From positions 1-64,000 of the forward strand of contig JAEXNA010000245.1 of NCBI GenBank assembly GCA_023447635.1: 64,000 nt of DNA, in the 5' to 3' direction. Both the position numbers and the translations under genes were made by a program. The notes beneath the pieces were generated by a model that ran no database searches, had not been told where the DNA came from, and saw nothing but the letters and a program-made list of their open reading frames with translations. This document shows, piece by piece, positions 26,113 to 35,945 of the stretch (positions within the stretch are counted from its first letter, which is position 1; the number at the start of each line of letters is the position of its first letter). The stretch comes from Vulcanimicrobiota bacterium. Its GTDB lineage: Bacteria; Vulcanimicrobiota; Xenobia; Xenobiales; JADMJV01.

Positions 26113-26246
26113 GATATCCCAATTCCGAAGTTGGCGACCGTCTTGCCACGGTGACATCGCCGTCAATAGCGCGATAGTTGGCTTTTCACCCTGAAAAAAC
26201 CCTGAAAAAGAAAGGTTGCCGATGGGCAGACGCCAATTCGCCAGCC

Positions 26247-26891
26247 ATGAACGTTGTCTCCCTGCATCTTCCCAGCCTGCGCGCCCCTCAAAGAGCAGGC
26301 TCGGCGCCCCCTGCCAGCGTGGCCGACCTGTACACGGAGGTAGAAGACCTGCTGGTCTACGTCCACGGGCAAAGCGTCGCCCGAAGCACGCTGCAGCAAG
26401 ATTCTAGCTTGCTAAAGTTTCGCCTCATGGCTTTAGTCGACCAGATCGAAGGAGCGCTAAGCCCTGCCACCGCCCGAGACCTGACCCTGGCGGCGCTCTC
26501 GGGCGGAATGTTCAGTGGGGCACTCGACGGCATCCTGCTGTTTGCCCACCAGCACCGCGTAGCGCAGCCCCAGGACCGCAGCCTGCATCCTGAGCTAGAA
26601 AAACCCTCGCGCCTGCTCTGGGAGAACCTGCACCGCGTGCTGGAGGTGGCCGAAGCGAACTGGAGCCAGGCTCACGTGGACGATCTGCAACTGCTGTCCG
26701 GCTACGGCAAGCACGAAAACCGCCGCTCGCTGGAAGAAGGCGAAGCGATGGAGCAGCGGACGCGCGCTGACCGAACCGGGTTCCAGTCGTTCCTGCTGGC
26801 CTCTTTCAAAGGCGGCTACGCTATGGGTGCCGTCGACGCGGCCGTCATGTTCGTGGGCGGAGAGCGTCCGGGCGCCCCGCCCTCGACCTAG
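26247..26891 (+). CDS. protein of unknown function
   Basis: 214 residues from the ATG at 26247; the frame extends upstream to a TTG at 26178. It is soluble and mostly helical. A repeated pattern is visible: GGMFSGALDGILLFAHQHR near residue 95 and KGGYAMGAVDAAVMFVGGE near 190, suggesting two related halves each closing with a small-residue helix. I recognise no family. It is divergent from the exporter genes and convergent with a small secreted-protein gene. Confidence 0.55.
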   Translation: MNVVSLHLPSLRAPQRAGSAPPASVADLYTEVEDLLVYVHGQSVARSTLQQDSSLLKFRLMALVDQIEGALSPATARDLTLAALSGGMFSGALDGILLFAHQHRVAQPQDRSLHPELEKPSRLLWENLHRVLEVAEANWSQAHVDDLQLLSGYGKHENRRSLEEGEAMEQRTRADRTGFQSFLLASFKGGYAMGAVDAAVMFVGGERPGAPPST

Positions 26892-26898
26892 ACCGGCG

Positions 26899-27360
26899 CT
26901 ACTCGCGGCCCTTCCAGATCCCCTCGGCCCGAGGGTTCTTCCAACTCCAGCCGTTGGCGTCGCCGCGCATGTAGTTGGCCATGAAGTGCCAGTCGATACG
27001 CCAACCTTCGCCCGGCTCCTGAATCCGCATGTAGAACGGGGGGATCGCCTTGTCGTCCGGCGTCAGGATGGCCCGTTTGGCGTTGACCTTCTCGGTGCTG
27101 AACTTCAGCCCCGAGAGACGCTCGTAGGTACCGCGAAGCATGTCCGCCGAACGACCTTCCGTGAAGGCGGGGGTCGCAGCCAGAAACTCTCGCGAACTTT
27201 TGGTGTAGCAAGCGTCGGCGGCAGCAAAGTCGCCCGCCTTGCAGGCTTCCAGATAGGTCTGCAGGGTCGCCTCCGGCGAGGAGTAGTCAGGAGCGGCCCA
27301 GGCCGGGGTAGCCAGGAGCAGGGCCGAGACAAGAACGAGAAGCTGTGAGAGTCTGCGCAT
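26899..27360 (-). CDS. small secreted NTF2-like protein
   Basis: 153 residues from the ATG at 27360. Signal peptide: MRRLSQLLVLVSALLLATPAWA. The mature part begins with SPEATLQTYLEACKAGDFAAADACY, typical of NTF2-like/DUF4878 modules in which a helix pair packs on a curved sheet and can hold small ligands. No catalytic residue can be named. Upstream codons in frame run into the promoter region and are not part of the gene. It diverges from the ZIP transporter gene. Confidence 0.65.
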   Translation of the reverse strand: MRRLSQLLVLVSALLLATPAWAAPDYSSPEATLQTYLEACKAGDFAAADACYTKSSREFLAATPAFTEGRSADMLRGTYERLSGLKFSTEKVNAKRAILTPDDKAIPPFYMRIQEPGEGWRIDWHFMANYMRGDANGWSWKNPRAEGIWKGRE

Positions 27361-27514
27361 AGGCCAGGACCCTTTGCCTCTCCGCTGCCCGGACCTGCCG
27401 GAGAGGCGACTCGCAAGGCACCGTCCTCTGTCCCCAGGACCTGGCCCAAGCCCCCAGATACGACACCTGATCCTGATCAGAACCACCCGAAGGAAGCCGG
27501 CCTAGAATAGAGCC

Positions 27515-28267
27515 GTGGACACCCTGACCTCTCCCCTGCTGTTCTGGACTCTGCTGACCGGCCTGCTCAGCGCCCTGGCCACGGGACTGGGCGCCCTGCC
27601 CGTAGCGCTGATGGGCGGTCTTTCCCCACGCGGCCGCGGGCTGGCCAGCGCGGGCGCCGCAGGCATGATGCTGGCCGCTTCGGTCTTCTCGCTGGCCCAG
27701 AAGGGGTTAGAGGTGGGACCGCTCCCCACCATCGCGGGTCTGCTCCTGGGCTGCCTCTTCGTCTTTGCTCTAGAGAACGCCCTGGAATCCCGCCGAACCT
27801 CGACCCCCGAGGGGATCGGACGCAAGAGTTGGCTGCTCTTGCTGGTGATGTTTATCCACTCGTTCCCCGAAGGGATGGCGATCGGCATCGGGTTTGCCAC
27901 CGGCGACTTTGGCTTCGGCCTGGTGATGGCTCTCGCTATCTCCATCCATAACATCCCCGAGGGAGTGGCGATCTCTCTTCCGCTGCGGGCCGAGGGGGCC
28001 GGCCTGGGACGTTGCGCCCTGGCCTCGATCTTATCCAGCGTTCCGCAGCCGCTGGCCGCCGTCCCGGCGCTCTGGCTGACCTCGACCTTCCTGACCCTGC
28101 TTCCCTGGGGGCTGGGATTTGCCGGGGGAGCCATGATCTTCGTCGCCTGCTCGGAGCTGATCCCCGACGCCGTCGAAGAAGCCGGGCGGGCCTGGGCCGG
28201 GCTAGGAGTAGGGATCGGATTGGTGGGTATGATGTTGAGCAGCCTGCTGCTCGAAACGATGTTCTGA
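27515..28267 (+). CDS. ZIP family metal transporter
   Basis: 250 residues, GTG start, with about eight membrane segments. The metal-binding transport site motifs are intact: MFIHSFPEGMAIGIGF in TM4 and SIHNIPEGVAISLP in TM5, each with the H-x-x-PEG pattern. ZIP proteins import zinc, iron or manganese into the cytoplasm; ZupT of E. coli is the best-known relative. The cytosolic His-rich loop common in eukaryotic ZIPs is short here. It precedes lgt by 82 bp. Confidence 0.9.
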   Translation: MDTLTSPLLFWTLLTGLLSALATGLGALPVALMGGLSPRGRGLASAGAAGMMLAASVFSLAQKGLEVGPLPTIAGLLLGCLFVFALENALESRRTSTPEGIGRKSWLLLLVMFIHSFPEGMAIGIGFATGDFGFGLVMALAISIHNIPEGVAISLPLRAEGAGLGRCALASILSSVPQPLAAVPALWLTSTFLTLLPWGLGFAGGAMIFVACSELIPDAVEEAGRAWAGLGVGIGLVGMMLSSLLLETMF

Positions 28268-28349
28268 CGGCGCTCCCTTAGGGGGTCGTGGAGGGGGGGA
28301 CCTCACCGAGCAAAACACTTTGACAGGCTAGGCGGTTTGTCCAAAAGTT

Positions 28350-29189
28350 ATGCACCCTGTCCTGTTCGAGCCCTTCGGGTTCAAGATCTACAGCTACTCG
28401 TTCATTCTGATCCTGAGCTTTGTCTGCTCGGTCGCCCTGGCGCTCTACCTGGCGCGTCGACGCGGCCCTACCAACTCGGACTACGTCCAGGAGTTGGCCA
28501 TGTGGGGGATCATCTGGGGGCTGATCGGCTCCCGCATGGGCTGGGTGCTGCAGCATCCCGAGATCTATCTGGCCCACCCGTTGAGCATCTTCAACCTCCG
28601 AGAGGGCGGCATGACCATCATTGGAGGGATCATCGTGCCCTCTCTGGCCCTGGTCGTCACCTGCCTGCGACGCGGCGTCGAACCGCGCAACGTGCTGGAC
28701 ACCTTCGCGCCTCCGCTTCTCCTGGGGATGGCTATCGGCCGGATCGGCTGCGTGCTTCACGGCTGCTGCTTCGGCGACGCCTGCCCGGCGGACTTCCCTC
28801 TGGGAATCACCTTCCCAGCGGGACCCGGGATGCCCGTGGGGCCTCGCTATCCCGCTCAGTTCTTCGAAGCCGGCGCGGACTTTCTTCTGATGGGCTTCCT
28901 CGTCTGGTTCTTGCCTCGCGCGCGTTTTGCCGGGCAAAGCTTCTGGATCATGGTAGGCGGCTACGGGCTGATCCGCTTCCTCAACGAGTTTATCCGGGCC
29001 GACGGCCGGGAACTTGCCGCCGGCGGATTCACCATTGCCCAACTGGTCGCCCTGGGTCTGTTCTTCGTGGGGGTCGCCGCCTCTTTGGGACTGGCCGGAA
29101 AACCGCCTATCGACGCCTCCTGGCAGACCGGAGAGCTTCCGGGCTCGAGCAGCCCCGAGGCGGCCACGAACGAAAAGAAGAAGCGGTAA
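28350..29189 (+). CDS. lgt: prolipoprotein diacylglyceryl transferase Lgt
   Basis: 279 residues with about seven membrane segments. Lgt transfers diacylglycerol from phosphatidylglycerol to the lipobox cysteine of pre-lipoproteins, the first step of lipoprotein maturation. The family signature GRIGCVLHGCCFGDAC near residue 130 (with the essential arginine region), RYPAQFFEAGADF near 170 and RFLNEFIRADGRE near 209 are present. The last 25 residues form a hydrophilic tail. It serves proteins such as the lipoprotein at 12495-14525. A terminator follows the gene. Confidence 0.95.
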   Translation: MHPVLFEPFGFKIYSYSFILILSFVCSVALALYLARRRGPTNSDYVQELAMWGIIWGLIGSRMGWVLQHPEIYLAHPLSIFNLREGGMTIIGGIIVPSLALVVTCLRRGVEPRNVLDTFAPPLLLGMAIGRIGCVLHGCCFGDACPADFPLGITFPAGPGMPVGPRYPAQFFEAGADFLLMGFLVWFLPRARFAGQSFWIMVGGYGLIRFLNEFIRADGRELAAGGFTIAQLVALGLFFVGVAASLGLAGKPPIDASWQTGELPGSSSPEAATNEKKKR

Positions 29190-29252
29190 GGCGTTCCGAA
29201 TCTGCAGCTTGCCGGGCACAATTCCCGCCGAGCCTTCCCGTCAAAAAAGAAA

Positions 29253-29279
29253 GAAGGGCCTCCCTCGCAGGGGCCCTTC
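29253..29279. terminator. terminator between lgt and the next convergent gene
   Basis: GAAGGGCC and GGCCCTTC form a stem around an 11-nt loop, flanked by A-rich sequence on the left and TTCTTTTC on the right. It can serve lgt and probably the convergent gene. Confidence 0.75.
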
Positions 29280-29309
29280 TTCTTTTCGCTTCCATCGGTC
29301 TGGAGACTT

Positions 29310-29768
29310 CTACCGGGGACGTGGATAGGTCTGTTTCCCCTCGGGGTCGTGGGCCACGTAGAAGCGGTCCTTGGTCTGGAAGTTCTTTTGATACTTCCCC
29401 TTCTTCTGCCCACCGGGCCAGTAGCTGGTGTAGTCCACGATGCGCTCGTCCTTCTTGATGATGACGGCGTCTTTGCCGTCGCCATAGCGCTTCTCGTAGA
29501 CCACCGCGCCCGAGGTCGACTTCTGGTAGGTCAGGGCGACGTTCCCCGCCGGAAAAAACTTGGTGTAGGAGATTTTTTTACCCTCCACCGTGTAAGCTTC
29601 TTTCAGCTGACCGCCAGGCCATTTCGTTTTGAACGACTTCTTCCCCATCGAATCGAAGGGGCGGAGCAAGGCGCGGATGTCCGCTTCTACCGCCTCGGGA
29701 GAGGTCAACTGGGCCAGCGCCGGGGCGGCCAGCAGACAAAAGGTCAAGAGCAAGATAAGGTGTCGCAT
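29310..29768 (-). CDS. small secreted protein of unknown function
   Basis: 152 residues from the ATG at 29768. Signal peptide MRHLILLLTFCLLAAPALA, cleaved after ALA. The mature protein is basic and contains two similar segments, TKWPGGQLKEAYTVEGKKISYTKFFP and SYWPGGQKKGKYQKN, recalling the short WPGG/WYENGQLK-type repeats of MORN-like proteins. No enzyme motif is visible. It is convergent with lgt. Confidence 0.6.
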   Translation of the reverse strand: MRHLILLLTFCLLAAPALAQLTSPEAVEADIRALLRPFDSMGKKSFKTKWPGGQLKEAYTVEGKKISYTKFFPAGNVALTYQKSTSGAVVYEKRYGDGKDAVIIKKDERIVDYTSYWPGGQKKGKYQKNFQTKDRFYVAHDPEGKQTYPRPR

Positions 29769-29960
29769 AGTTTTATTTTTATTCAAGAATCGATGTTCCC
29801 CTGCCCGTGAGACGGGCCGGCTCCTTCCAGGGGACCGCTGTGTCGCTAGCAGCCCAGCACGTTCGTCGGGCGACCTTAGCACAGGGCGGCGACCCTCCGG
29901 GTATACATACGGATAATCTGGGGATACCCCCTCGTACCAGGGGCACTCTTTGACCTCTCG

Positions 29961-29999
29961 CAGCCAAGAAAGAAGCCCCTCGCGGTAGCGAGAGGCTTC
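29961..29999 (-). terminator. terminator after gyrA
   Basis: On the minus strand GAAGCCTCTCGC pairs with GCGAGGGGCTTC around a short loop and is followed by TTTCTT. It lies just downstream of the gyrA stop. Confidence 0.75.
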
Positions 30000-30026
30000 A
30001 TTCTTCAGGCTCGGGTCGGAAGAGCC

Positions 30027-32573
30027 CTACTCTTCTTCGGCGGGCGCTTCAGGCTCGGCGACCGATTCGGACACATCGCCGCTCTCGCCATCTTCCACGA
30101 CGGCGCCGTCCTCGTCGAACCCTTCTTCGTCGGCCGACTCCTCGTCGGGCAGAACGCGGGCGATAGCCGTGACCGCGTCGCCTTCATCCAACCGGATCAG
30201 GCGGACGCCCTGGGTCGAACGCCCGATGACTCGGATGTCGGACATCGCCATGCGGATCAGCGTACCGCCACGGGTCGAGACCATCAGCTCATGCTCGTCG
30301 GTCACCATGCGGGCTCCGACCACAGGGCCGGTTTTGTCGGTCAGCTGCAGCGATTTTACGCCCAGACCGCCACGACCTTGAAGCGGGTACTGCTCGATTT
30401 CGGTACGTTTCCCGTAGCCGTTCTCGGTCACCACCAGAAGCTGGGTGCCGTCGGACACCGAGTCCATGGCCACCACTTCGTCGTTCTCACGCAGCTTGAT
30501 GCCCTTGACGCCGGCCGCCGTACGGCCCATCTCACGAACATCTTCTTCGGAGAAGCGAATAGCCATACCGGCCTTGGTCACGATGACCAGCTCTTCGTCC
30601 TGACCGCCCGGCGACATACGCACGTTGACCAGTTCGTCGTTCTCTCGAAGCGTCAGCGCGATCAGACCGCTGGTGCGGATGTTGGCGTAAGCCGACAGTT
30701 CACTGCGCTTGACGATACCGGCGCGAGTACAGGTACTCACGTAGCCGCCGTCGTCGAAGGTGCGAACCGGGATGATGGCCTGAATCCGCTCTTTGTCCTC
30801 GAGCTGCAGCAGGTTGATCAGCGCCTCGCCGCGCGCCGTGCGCGAGTACTCACCGATCTGGTGCACCTTGATCTTGAACACTCGGGCCCGGTTGGTGAAG
30901 AACAGCAAGAAGTGGTGCGTCGAGGTCACGAAGATGTGCTCGAGGTGGTCCTCTTCTTTGAGCGCGGTTCCGGAAACACCACGTCCACCGCGCTTCTGCG
31001 CGCGATAAGTGGTGTACGGCACACGCTTGACGTAGCCGCCGTGGCTGATGGTCACCACCATCTGCTCTTCCGCGATCAGATCCTCGATATTGAAGTCGCC
31101 CGAGAACGGGACGATCTGCGAGCGACGGTCGTCGCCGAACCGCTCCCGCATCTCTTCGAGCTCTTCGATGATCACGCCGTTGAGCTTGCTACGGTCATTG
31201 AGAATACCGCGCAGGTACTCCATGGTCGCCAGCAGCTCTTTGTACTCTTCGTCCAGCTTGTCGCGCTCTAGCCCGGTCAACCGCTGCAGGCGCATGTCCA
31301 GGATCGCCTGGGCCTGCGCTTCCGAGAAGGTGAACTCGCGCATCAGCGCTTCGCGGGCGATGGTGGCATCGGCCGAGGCGCGGATGGTTTTGATGATGGC
31401 GTCGATATGGTCGAGCGCCTTGAGCAGACCTTCGACAATGTGAGCGCGACGTTCGGCCTTGTCCAGCAAGAACTGGGTGCGGCGGGTGACCACCTCGACC
31501 CGGTGCAGAATGAACTCGCTCAGGATGGTGCGCAGGTCCAAAAGCTTGGGAACGTTGTTGACCAGCGCGACCATGTTAGCGCCGAAGCTGCTCTGCAGCT
31601 CGGTGTGCTTGTAAAGCTGGTTGGTCACCACATCGGGCATGGTGCCCTGGGTCAGCTCGAGCACGATCCGCATCCCTTTGCGGTCCGACTCGTCGCGCAG
31701 GTCAGAGACGCCCTCGATGCGCTTCTCTTTGATACCGTCGGCGATCTTCTCGAGCAGGCGAGACTTGTTCACCTGATACGGGATCTCGGTGACGATCAGC
31801 GCCTTCCGGTCGCGCGAGCGGTCTTCCGTTCCGATGACCGCGCGCATGATGATCGAGCCGCGCCCGGTGGTGTAAGCCTCGCGAATGCCGCCCTGGCCCA
31901 GGATGGTCGCCCCGGTAGGGAAGTCGGGCCCCTGGATGTGCTCTTCCATCAGCTCGTCGAGCGTGATTTCGGGGTTGTTGATCATCGCGATCACCCCGGA
32001 CACCACCTCGCGAAGGTTGTGCGGCGGAATCTTGGTCGCCATACCGACCGCGATGCCGTCCGAGCCGTTGAGGAGCAGGGTCGGAACCTTGGTGGGGAGC
32101 ACGGTCGGCTCTTCCGTCGAGGCGTCGAAGTTGGGGCGCCAGTCGACCGTGTCCTTGTCCAGGTCGTTGAGCGTCTCCATGGCCACACGAGCCAATCGCG
32201 ACTCGGTGTATCGCATGGCGGCCGCACGGTCGCCATCGATGGAACCGAAGTTCCCGTGGCCCTGCACCATCGGGTAGCGCATGGAGAAATCTTGCGCCAT
32301 ACGCACCATGGCGTCGTACACGGCCGTGTCGCCGTGAGGGTGATAGCGCGCGATCACGTTACCCACCGTGGCAGCGGATTTTTTGTGCGGCCGGTCCGGC
32401 GTGATGTTCTCTTCCCGCATGGTGTACAGGATGCGACGATGCACGGGCTTGAGTCCGTCGCGAACGTCAGGAAGGGCGCGGGCCACGATCACGCTCATGG
32501 CGTAATCCATGTAGGCGTCCTTCATCTCTTCGATGATGGGCGCCTGGCGGAGCTCTCTGTCTTCAATCGGCAT
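30027..32573 (-). CDS. gyrA: DNA gyrase subunit A
   Basis: 848 residues. The A subunit cuts and reseals DNA during ATP-dependent negative supercoiling. The catalytic tyrosine is Tyr122 in AAAMRYTESRLA, at the same number as in E. coli. The quinolone-binding region reads HPHGDTAVYDAMVRM, so position 83 is Thr (as in Pseudomonas) and 87 is Asp. The GyrA box QKRGGRG, needed for DNA wrapping, is present near residue 527. The last 45 residues are strongly acidic. It starts 11 bp after gyrB, so the two subunits are co-expressed. Confidence 0.98.
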   Translation of the reverse strand: MPIEDRELRQAPIIEEMKDAYMDYAMSVIVARALPDVRDGLKPVHRRILYTMREENITPDRPHKKSAATVGNVIARYHPHGDTAVYDAMVRMAQDFSMRYPMVQGHGNFGSIDGDRAAAMRYTESRLARVAMETLNDLDKDTVDWRPNFDASTEEPTVLPTKVPTLLLNGSDGIAVGMATKIPPHNLREVVSGVIAMINNPEITLDELMEEHIQGPDFPTGATILGQGGIREAYTTGRGSIIMRAVIGTEDRSRDRKALIVTEIPYQVNKSRLLEKIADGIKEKRIEGVSDLRDESDRKGMRIVLELTQGTMPDVVTNQLYKHTELQSSFGANMVALVNNVPKLLDLRTILSEFILHRVEVVTRRTQFLLDKAERRAHIVEGLLKALDHIDAIIKTIRASADATIAREALMREFTFSEAQAQAILDMRLQRLTGLERDKLDEEYKELLATMEYLRGILNDRSKLNGVIIEELEEMRERFGDDRRSQIVPFSGDFNIEDLIAEEQMVVTISHGGYVKRVPYTTYRAQKRGGRGVSGTALKEEDHLEHIFVTSTHHFLLFFTNRARVFKIKVHQIGEYSRTARGEALINLLQLEDKERIQAIIPVRTFDDGGYVSTCTRAGIVKRSELSAYANIRTSGLIALTLRENDELVNVRMSPGGQDEELVIVTKAGMAIRFSEEDVREMGRTAAGVKGIKLRENDEVVAMDSVSDGTQLLVVTENGYGKRTEIEQYPLQGRGGLGVKSLQLTDKTGPVVGARMVTDEHELMVSTRGGTLIRMAMSDIRVIGRSTQGVRLIRLDEGDAVTAIARVLPDEESADEEGFDEDGAVVEDGESGDVSESVAEPEAPAEEE

Positions 32574-32584
32574 AGCTTACTGTC

Positions 32585-34570
32585 CTAAATATCCAAGTTC
32601 TTGACGTCGCGAGCCCATCGGGTGATGAACTCTTTGCGGGGCGGCACTTCGTCGCCCATCAGCACGGAGAAGATGTCGTCGGCAGCCACGGCGTCGGCCA
32701 TGCTCACCTGCTTCATCACTCGCTTGCTGGGATCCATGGTGGTCTCCCAGAGCTGCTCGGCGTCCATTTCGCCCAGCCCTTTGTAGCGCTGGATGGCCAC
32801 GTTCTCTCCCATTTCGGCCAGCGCCGCATCGCGCTCGTCGTCGGAGTAGGCGTACACGATCTTGCGCCCCTTCTTCAGACCGTACAGCGGGGGCTGAGCG
32901 ACGTAGATGTAGCCGTTCTCGATCAGCTCGCGCATCTGGCGGAAAAAGAAAGTCAGCAGCAGCGTACGGATATGGGCGCCGTCGACGTCAGCGTCGGTCA
33001 TCAGCACCACGCGGTGGTAGCGCAGTTTGGAGGCGTCGAAGTCCTCGCCGATCCCCGCGCCCAGAGCCGCGATCATAGCGCGGATCTCGGAGTGTCCGAA
33101 CATCTTGTCCAGACGCGCCTTTTCCACGTTCAGGATCTTGCCCTTGAGCGGCAAAATCGCCTGGAAGTGACGGTCGCGGCCCATCTTGGCCGAACCTCCG
33201 GCAGAGTCTCCCTCGACGATGAACAGTTCTGACTCGGCCGGGTCGCGGTTCGAGCAGTCGGCCAGCTTACCCGGCAGCGACGCGGCGTCGAGAGCGCCTT
33301 TACGCCGCACGGTTTCGCGGGCCTTACGGGCCGCTTCGCGAGCCCGCTGGGCGTTTTTGGACTTCTCGACGATCTGCTTGGCCACCGTGGGGTTCTCGCC
33401 CAGGAAGTCCAGGTAGAACTCGTTGAAAATCTGCTCCACGATATTGCGGGCTTCTGCGGTGCCCAGCTTGGTTTTGGTCTGCCCCTCGAACTGCGGGTCG
33501 GGAAGCTTGATCGAGATCACCGCGGTCAACCCTTCGCGGACGTCGTCGCCCGAGAAGTTGGCTTCGTTGTCCTTGAGCAACGCCTTGGTGCGCGCGTAGT
33601 CATTGGTCGCCCTGGTCAGAGCGCTACGGAAGCCGGTGACGTGCGTCCCGCCCTCGATGGTGTTGATGTTGTTGACGAACGAATACAGCGTCTCTTGGTA
33701 GCTGTCGTTGTACTCGAGCGCGATCTCGACGGCGATTTCGCCGCGCTCTTCCGACTCGACGATGCGCGAGACGTAGAACGGCTTCTCGTGAACGGGGCTC
33801 TTGTGCTCGTTGAGGAAGGTGATGAACTCGCGAATCCCGCCCTCGTAGCAGAAATCGTGGGCCTTATCGGTGCCTTCCTGCTCGATGGTGATCTGAAGCC
33901 CCTGGTTCAAGAACGCCAATTCGCGAAAACGCGCCGCCAGAATTTCGAACTGAAACTCCGTGGTCATCTGGAAGATCTGCGGGTCGGGCCAGAACCGGAT
34001 CAGGGTTCCCGTCTCTTCTTCGGGGGCGGTGATTTCGCCCATCTCGGTCTGAGGCAGACCGCGCTCGTACACCTGCGAGTAGCGCTTGCCCTCGCGGTAG
34101 ACTTCGACCTCGAGGCGGCGAGATAGGGCGTTGACCACCGACACACCCACTCCGTGCAATCCGCCGGAGACCTTATAACCTTTGCCTTCGAACTTTCCGC
34201 CCGCGTGCAGTTGGGTGAGCACCACCTGCAGCGTAGGGATCCCCTCGGTGGGGTGAATAGCCACGGGAATGCCGCGACCGTTGTCGCGCACCTGGACGGC
34301 GCCATCCGCCGTCAGCTTGACGTCGATGCGCGTACAGGCGCCCGCCATAGCTTCGTCGACCGAGTTGTCGACGACCTCGTAGACCAGGTGGTGAAGACCA
34401 CGGATGGTGGTGTCACCGATGTACATTCCGGGGCGCACACGCACCCCCTCGAGACCCTTCAGAACCTGGATGTCGGTCGCTTCGTAGTCGACCACCTGGG
34501 TGTTGAGGGCGCCCTCGCGGGACTTGACGGCTGTACCTTGTATCTCTTCTGTCGAGACAGCCTTTTCCAT
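32585..34570 (-). CDS. gyrB: DNA gyrase subunit B
   Basis: 661 residues. The B subunit binds ATP and captures DNA. The GHKL ATPase motifs are visible (EVVDNSVDEAMAG, DNGRGIPV, GGLHGVGVSVVNALS), as are the Toprim metal sites (EGDSAGGSA and MTDADVDGAHIRTLLLTFFFR) and the C-terminal IQRYKGLGEM. TAGGAG lies 8 bases before the ATG. About 25 N-terminal residues precede the usual start of homology. It is upstream of gyrA in one operon; a glycosyltransferase gene ends 101 bp before it on the same strand. Confidence 0.98.
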   Translation of the reverse strand: MEKAVSTEEIQGTAVKSREGALNTQVVDYEATDIQVLKGLEGVRVRPGMYIGDTTIRGLHHLVYEVVDNSVDEAMAGACTRIDVKLTADGAVQVRDNGRGIPVAIHPTEGIPTLQVVLTQLHAGGKFEGKGYKVSGGLHGVGVSVVNALSRRLEVEVYREGKRYSQVYERGLPQTEMGEITAPEEETGTLIRFWPDPQIFQMTTEFQFEILAARFRELAFLNQGLQITIEQEGTDKAHDFCYEGGIREFITFLNEHKSPVHEKPFYVSRIVESEERGEIAVEIALEYNDSYQETLYSFVNNINTIEGGTHVTGFRSALTRATNDYARTKALLKDNEANFSGDDVREGLTAVISIKLPDPQFEGQTKTKLGTAEARNIVEQIFNEFYLDFLGENPTVAKQIVEKSKNAQRAREAARKARETVRRKGALDAASLPGKLADCSNRDPAESELFIVEGDSAGGSAKMGRDRHFQAILPLKGKILNVEKARLDKMFGHSEIRAMIAALGAGIGEDFDASKLRYHRVVLMTDADVDGAHIRTLLLTFFFRQMRELIENGYIYVAQPPLYGLKKGRKIVYAYSDDERDAALAEMGENVAIQRYKGLGEMDAEQLWETTMDPSKRVMKQVSMADAVAADDIFSVLMGDEVPPRKEFITRWARDVKNLDI

Positions 34571-34671
34571 GAAATAAACTCCTATAGATTGTCGGTGGGG
34601 GGATAGATCGGCCCTTCTCCTTCAGGCCTCCTGATCCTCCCCCCGCGCACGCACAGGAAACCGCGAAAATT

Positions 34672-35835
34672 CTAGACTTTACGCGGTTTTCCGTGTTCTT
34701 GGCGAGAGGCTCGGGCGATCGCTCTTTGATAGGTACTAACCAGGGCCGCACCCATTTGTTCTATCGAGAACCCCGCACTCCATATTTCGGCAGCCGAAGA
34801 GAATTTTTGATAGAGATCGGCATCCTCCAATAGTCTCAGAGCGCTTTGTACCATGCCGTTTTCGTCGCCCGGATCGAGCATGAATCCGGTCTTTTCCGGA
34901 TCGACCGCCTCGTCCACTCCACTGGCTCGGACGGCCACCACCGGGAGCCCTCCCGCCTGGGCCTCCAACAGCACCAGTCCCTGGGTCTCGGTCTGCGAAG
35001 CAAACAAGAACAGTCGAGCGCTGGCCACGTAGTCTTTCAGGGTCGATCGGTCCACAAAGCCGAAGAACCTGGTGCAGCCCGCTAACCCGGCCTCTTTCAC
35101 CTGCTGCTCCAAAGCCGCCCGGGCCGGCCCGTCGCCCACCAGCCAGAGCCTGGTGGCAGGCCGCCGCTCGTGAATCTCGGCAAACACCCGCACGACCACG
35201 TCCAGAGACTTTTCGTGGGCCAGGCGACCGATATAAAGGCACACCTCCTCCCCCTCCTGCAGTTCGGGCCGAGGGGTCCCGTGACGAAAATCGTCGCCCC
35301 GGATCCCGGTCGGGATTACGTCGATAGGGCTGCTCACCCCCTGGGCTTGAAACCGCTCCTTGACCTGCTGACTGGGAGCGATCACCCCCTGGCAGCGATC
35401 GGCCAGCCAGCGACAGACGGCGATGGAAACCCCACGGGTGGCCTTTTTCGGCACCGGCAGATAGTCGACGTACTCTTCCCACAGCGTATGGTGATGAAAG
35501 ACCCGAGGGATGCGGCGTAGCCAGGCAGCTTTCAGCCCCAGCATGCCAGCCGAAAACGGCGTCTGCAGATGGATCACGTCGTACGGCTCGCTGTAAAGAC
35601 GCCGCAGGACGCGAGGCGGCCACGGCAGCGTGACCTGTTCGGCCTTGTGGAAGGGAAACGGCACCCCGGCCAGGCGATAGGTCGAGCCGTCGTCTTCGAA
35701 CGGCTTGGCGTAGCTGGGGCAGTAGACGTCGACCTCGTGGCCGAGTTCGCGCAGCGCCTCGAGTTGTAGCTTGATGCTGGTCACCACCCCGTTGATGGTG
35801 GGGAAATAGCAGTCCGAGATGATCGCGATTTTCAT
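34672..35835 (-). CDS. GT4 family glycosyltransferase
   Basis: 387 residues from the ATG at 35835; upstream in-frame codons have no support. It is a GT-B enzyme of family 4: MKIAIISDCYFPTINGVVTSIKLQ at the start, the acceptor-side HHHTLWEEYVDYLP near residue 125, IPTGIRGDDF, a donor-side YIGRLAHEKSLDVVV near 215, and the E-x7-E equivalent in TETQGLVLLEAQAGGLPVVA. Relatives glucosylate or mannosylate diacylglycerol or phosphatidylinositol, so a glycolipid product is plausible. Its 5' end faces recF, and the 110 bp between them carry both promoters. Confidence 0.88.
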   Translation of the reverse strand: MKIAIISDCYFPTINGVVTSIKLQLEALRELGHEVDVYCPSYAKPFEDDGSTYRLAGVPFPFHKAEQVTLPWPPRVLRRLYSEPYDVIHLQTPFSAGMLGLKAAWLRRIPRVFHHHTLWEEYVDYLPVPKKATRGVSIAVCRWLADRCQGVIAPSQQVKERFQAQGVSSPIDVIPTGIRGDDFRHGTPRPELQEGEEVCLYIGRLAHEKSLDVVVRVFAEIHERRPATRLWLVGDGPARAALEQQVKEAGLAGCTRFFGFVDRSTLKDYVASARLFLFASQTETQGLVLLEAQAGGLPVVAVRASGVDEAVDPEKTGFMLDPGDENGMVQSALRLLEDADLYQKFSSAAEIWSAGFSIEQMGAALVSTYQRAIARASRQEHGKPRKV

Positions 35836-35945
35836 ACCTTCCGCCTTTGTCGTCGGGTCGAGCCGAGGGCCTTTTCCCGCTCTTCGGGGCGATCCGCTCC
35901 CCAACCTGGAGAGGGATCGACGACGGCCCGCGACAATCCCCGGGG

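Noticed and set aside
31407..32588. 393-codon frame opposite gyrA
   Set aside because: Antisense shadow of a gene with clear identity.
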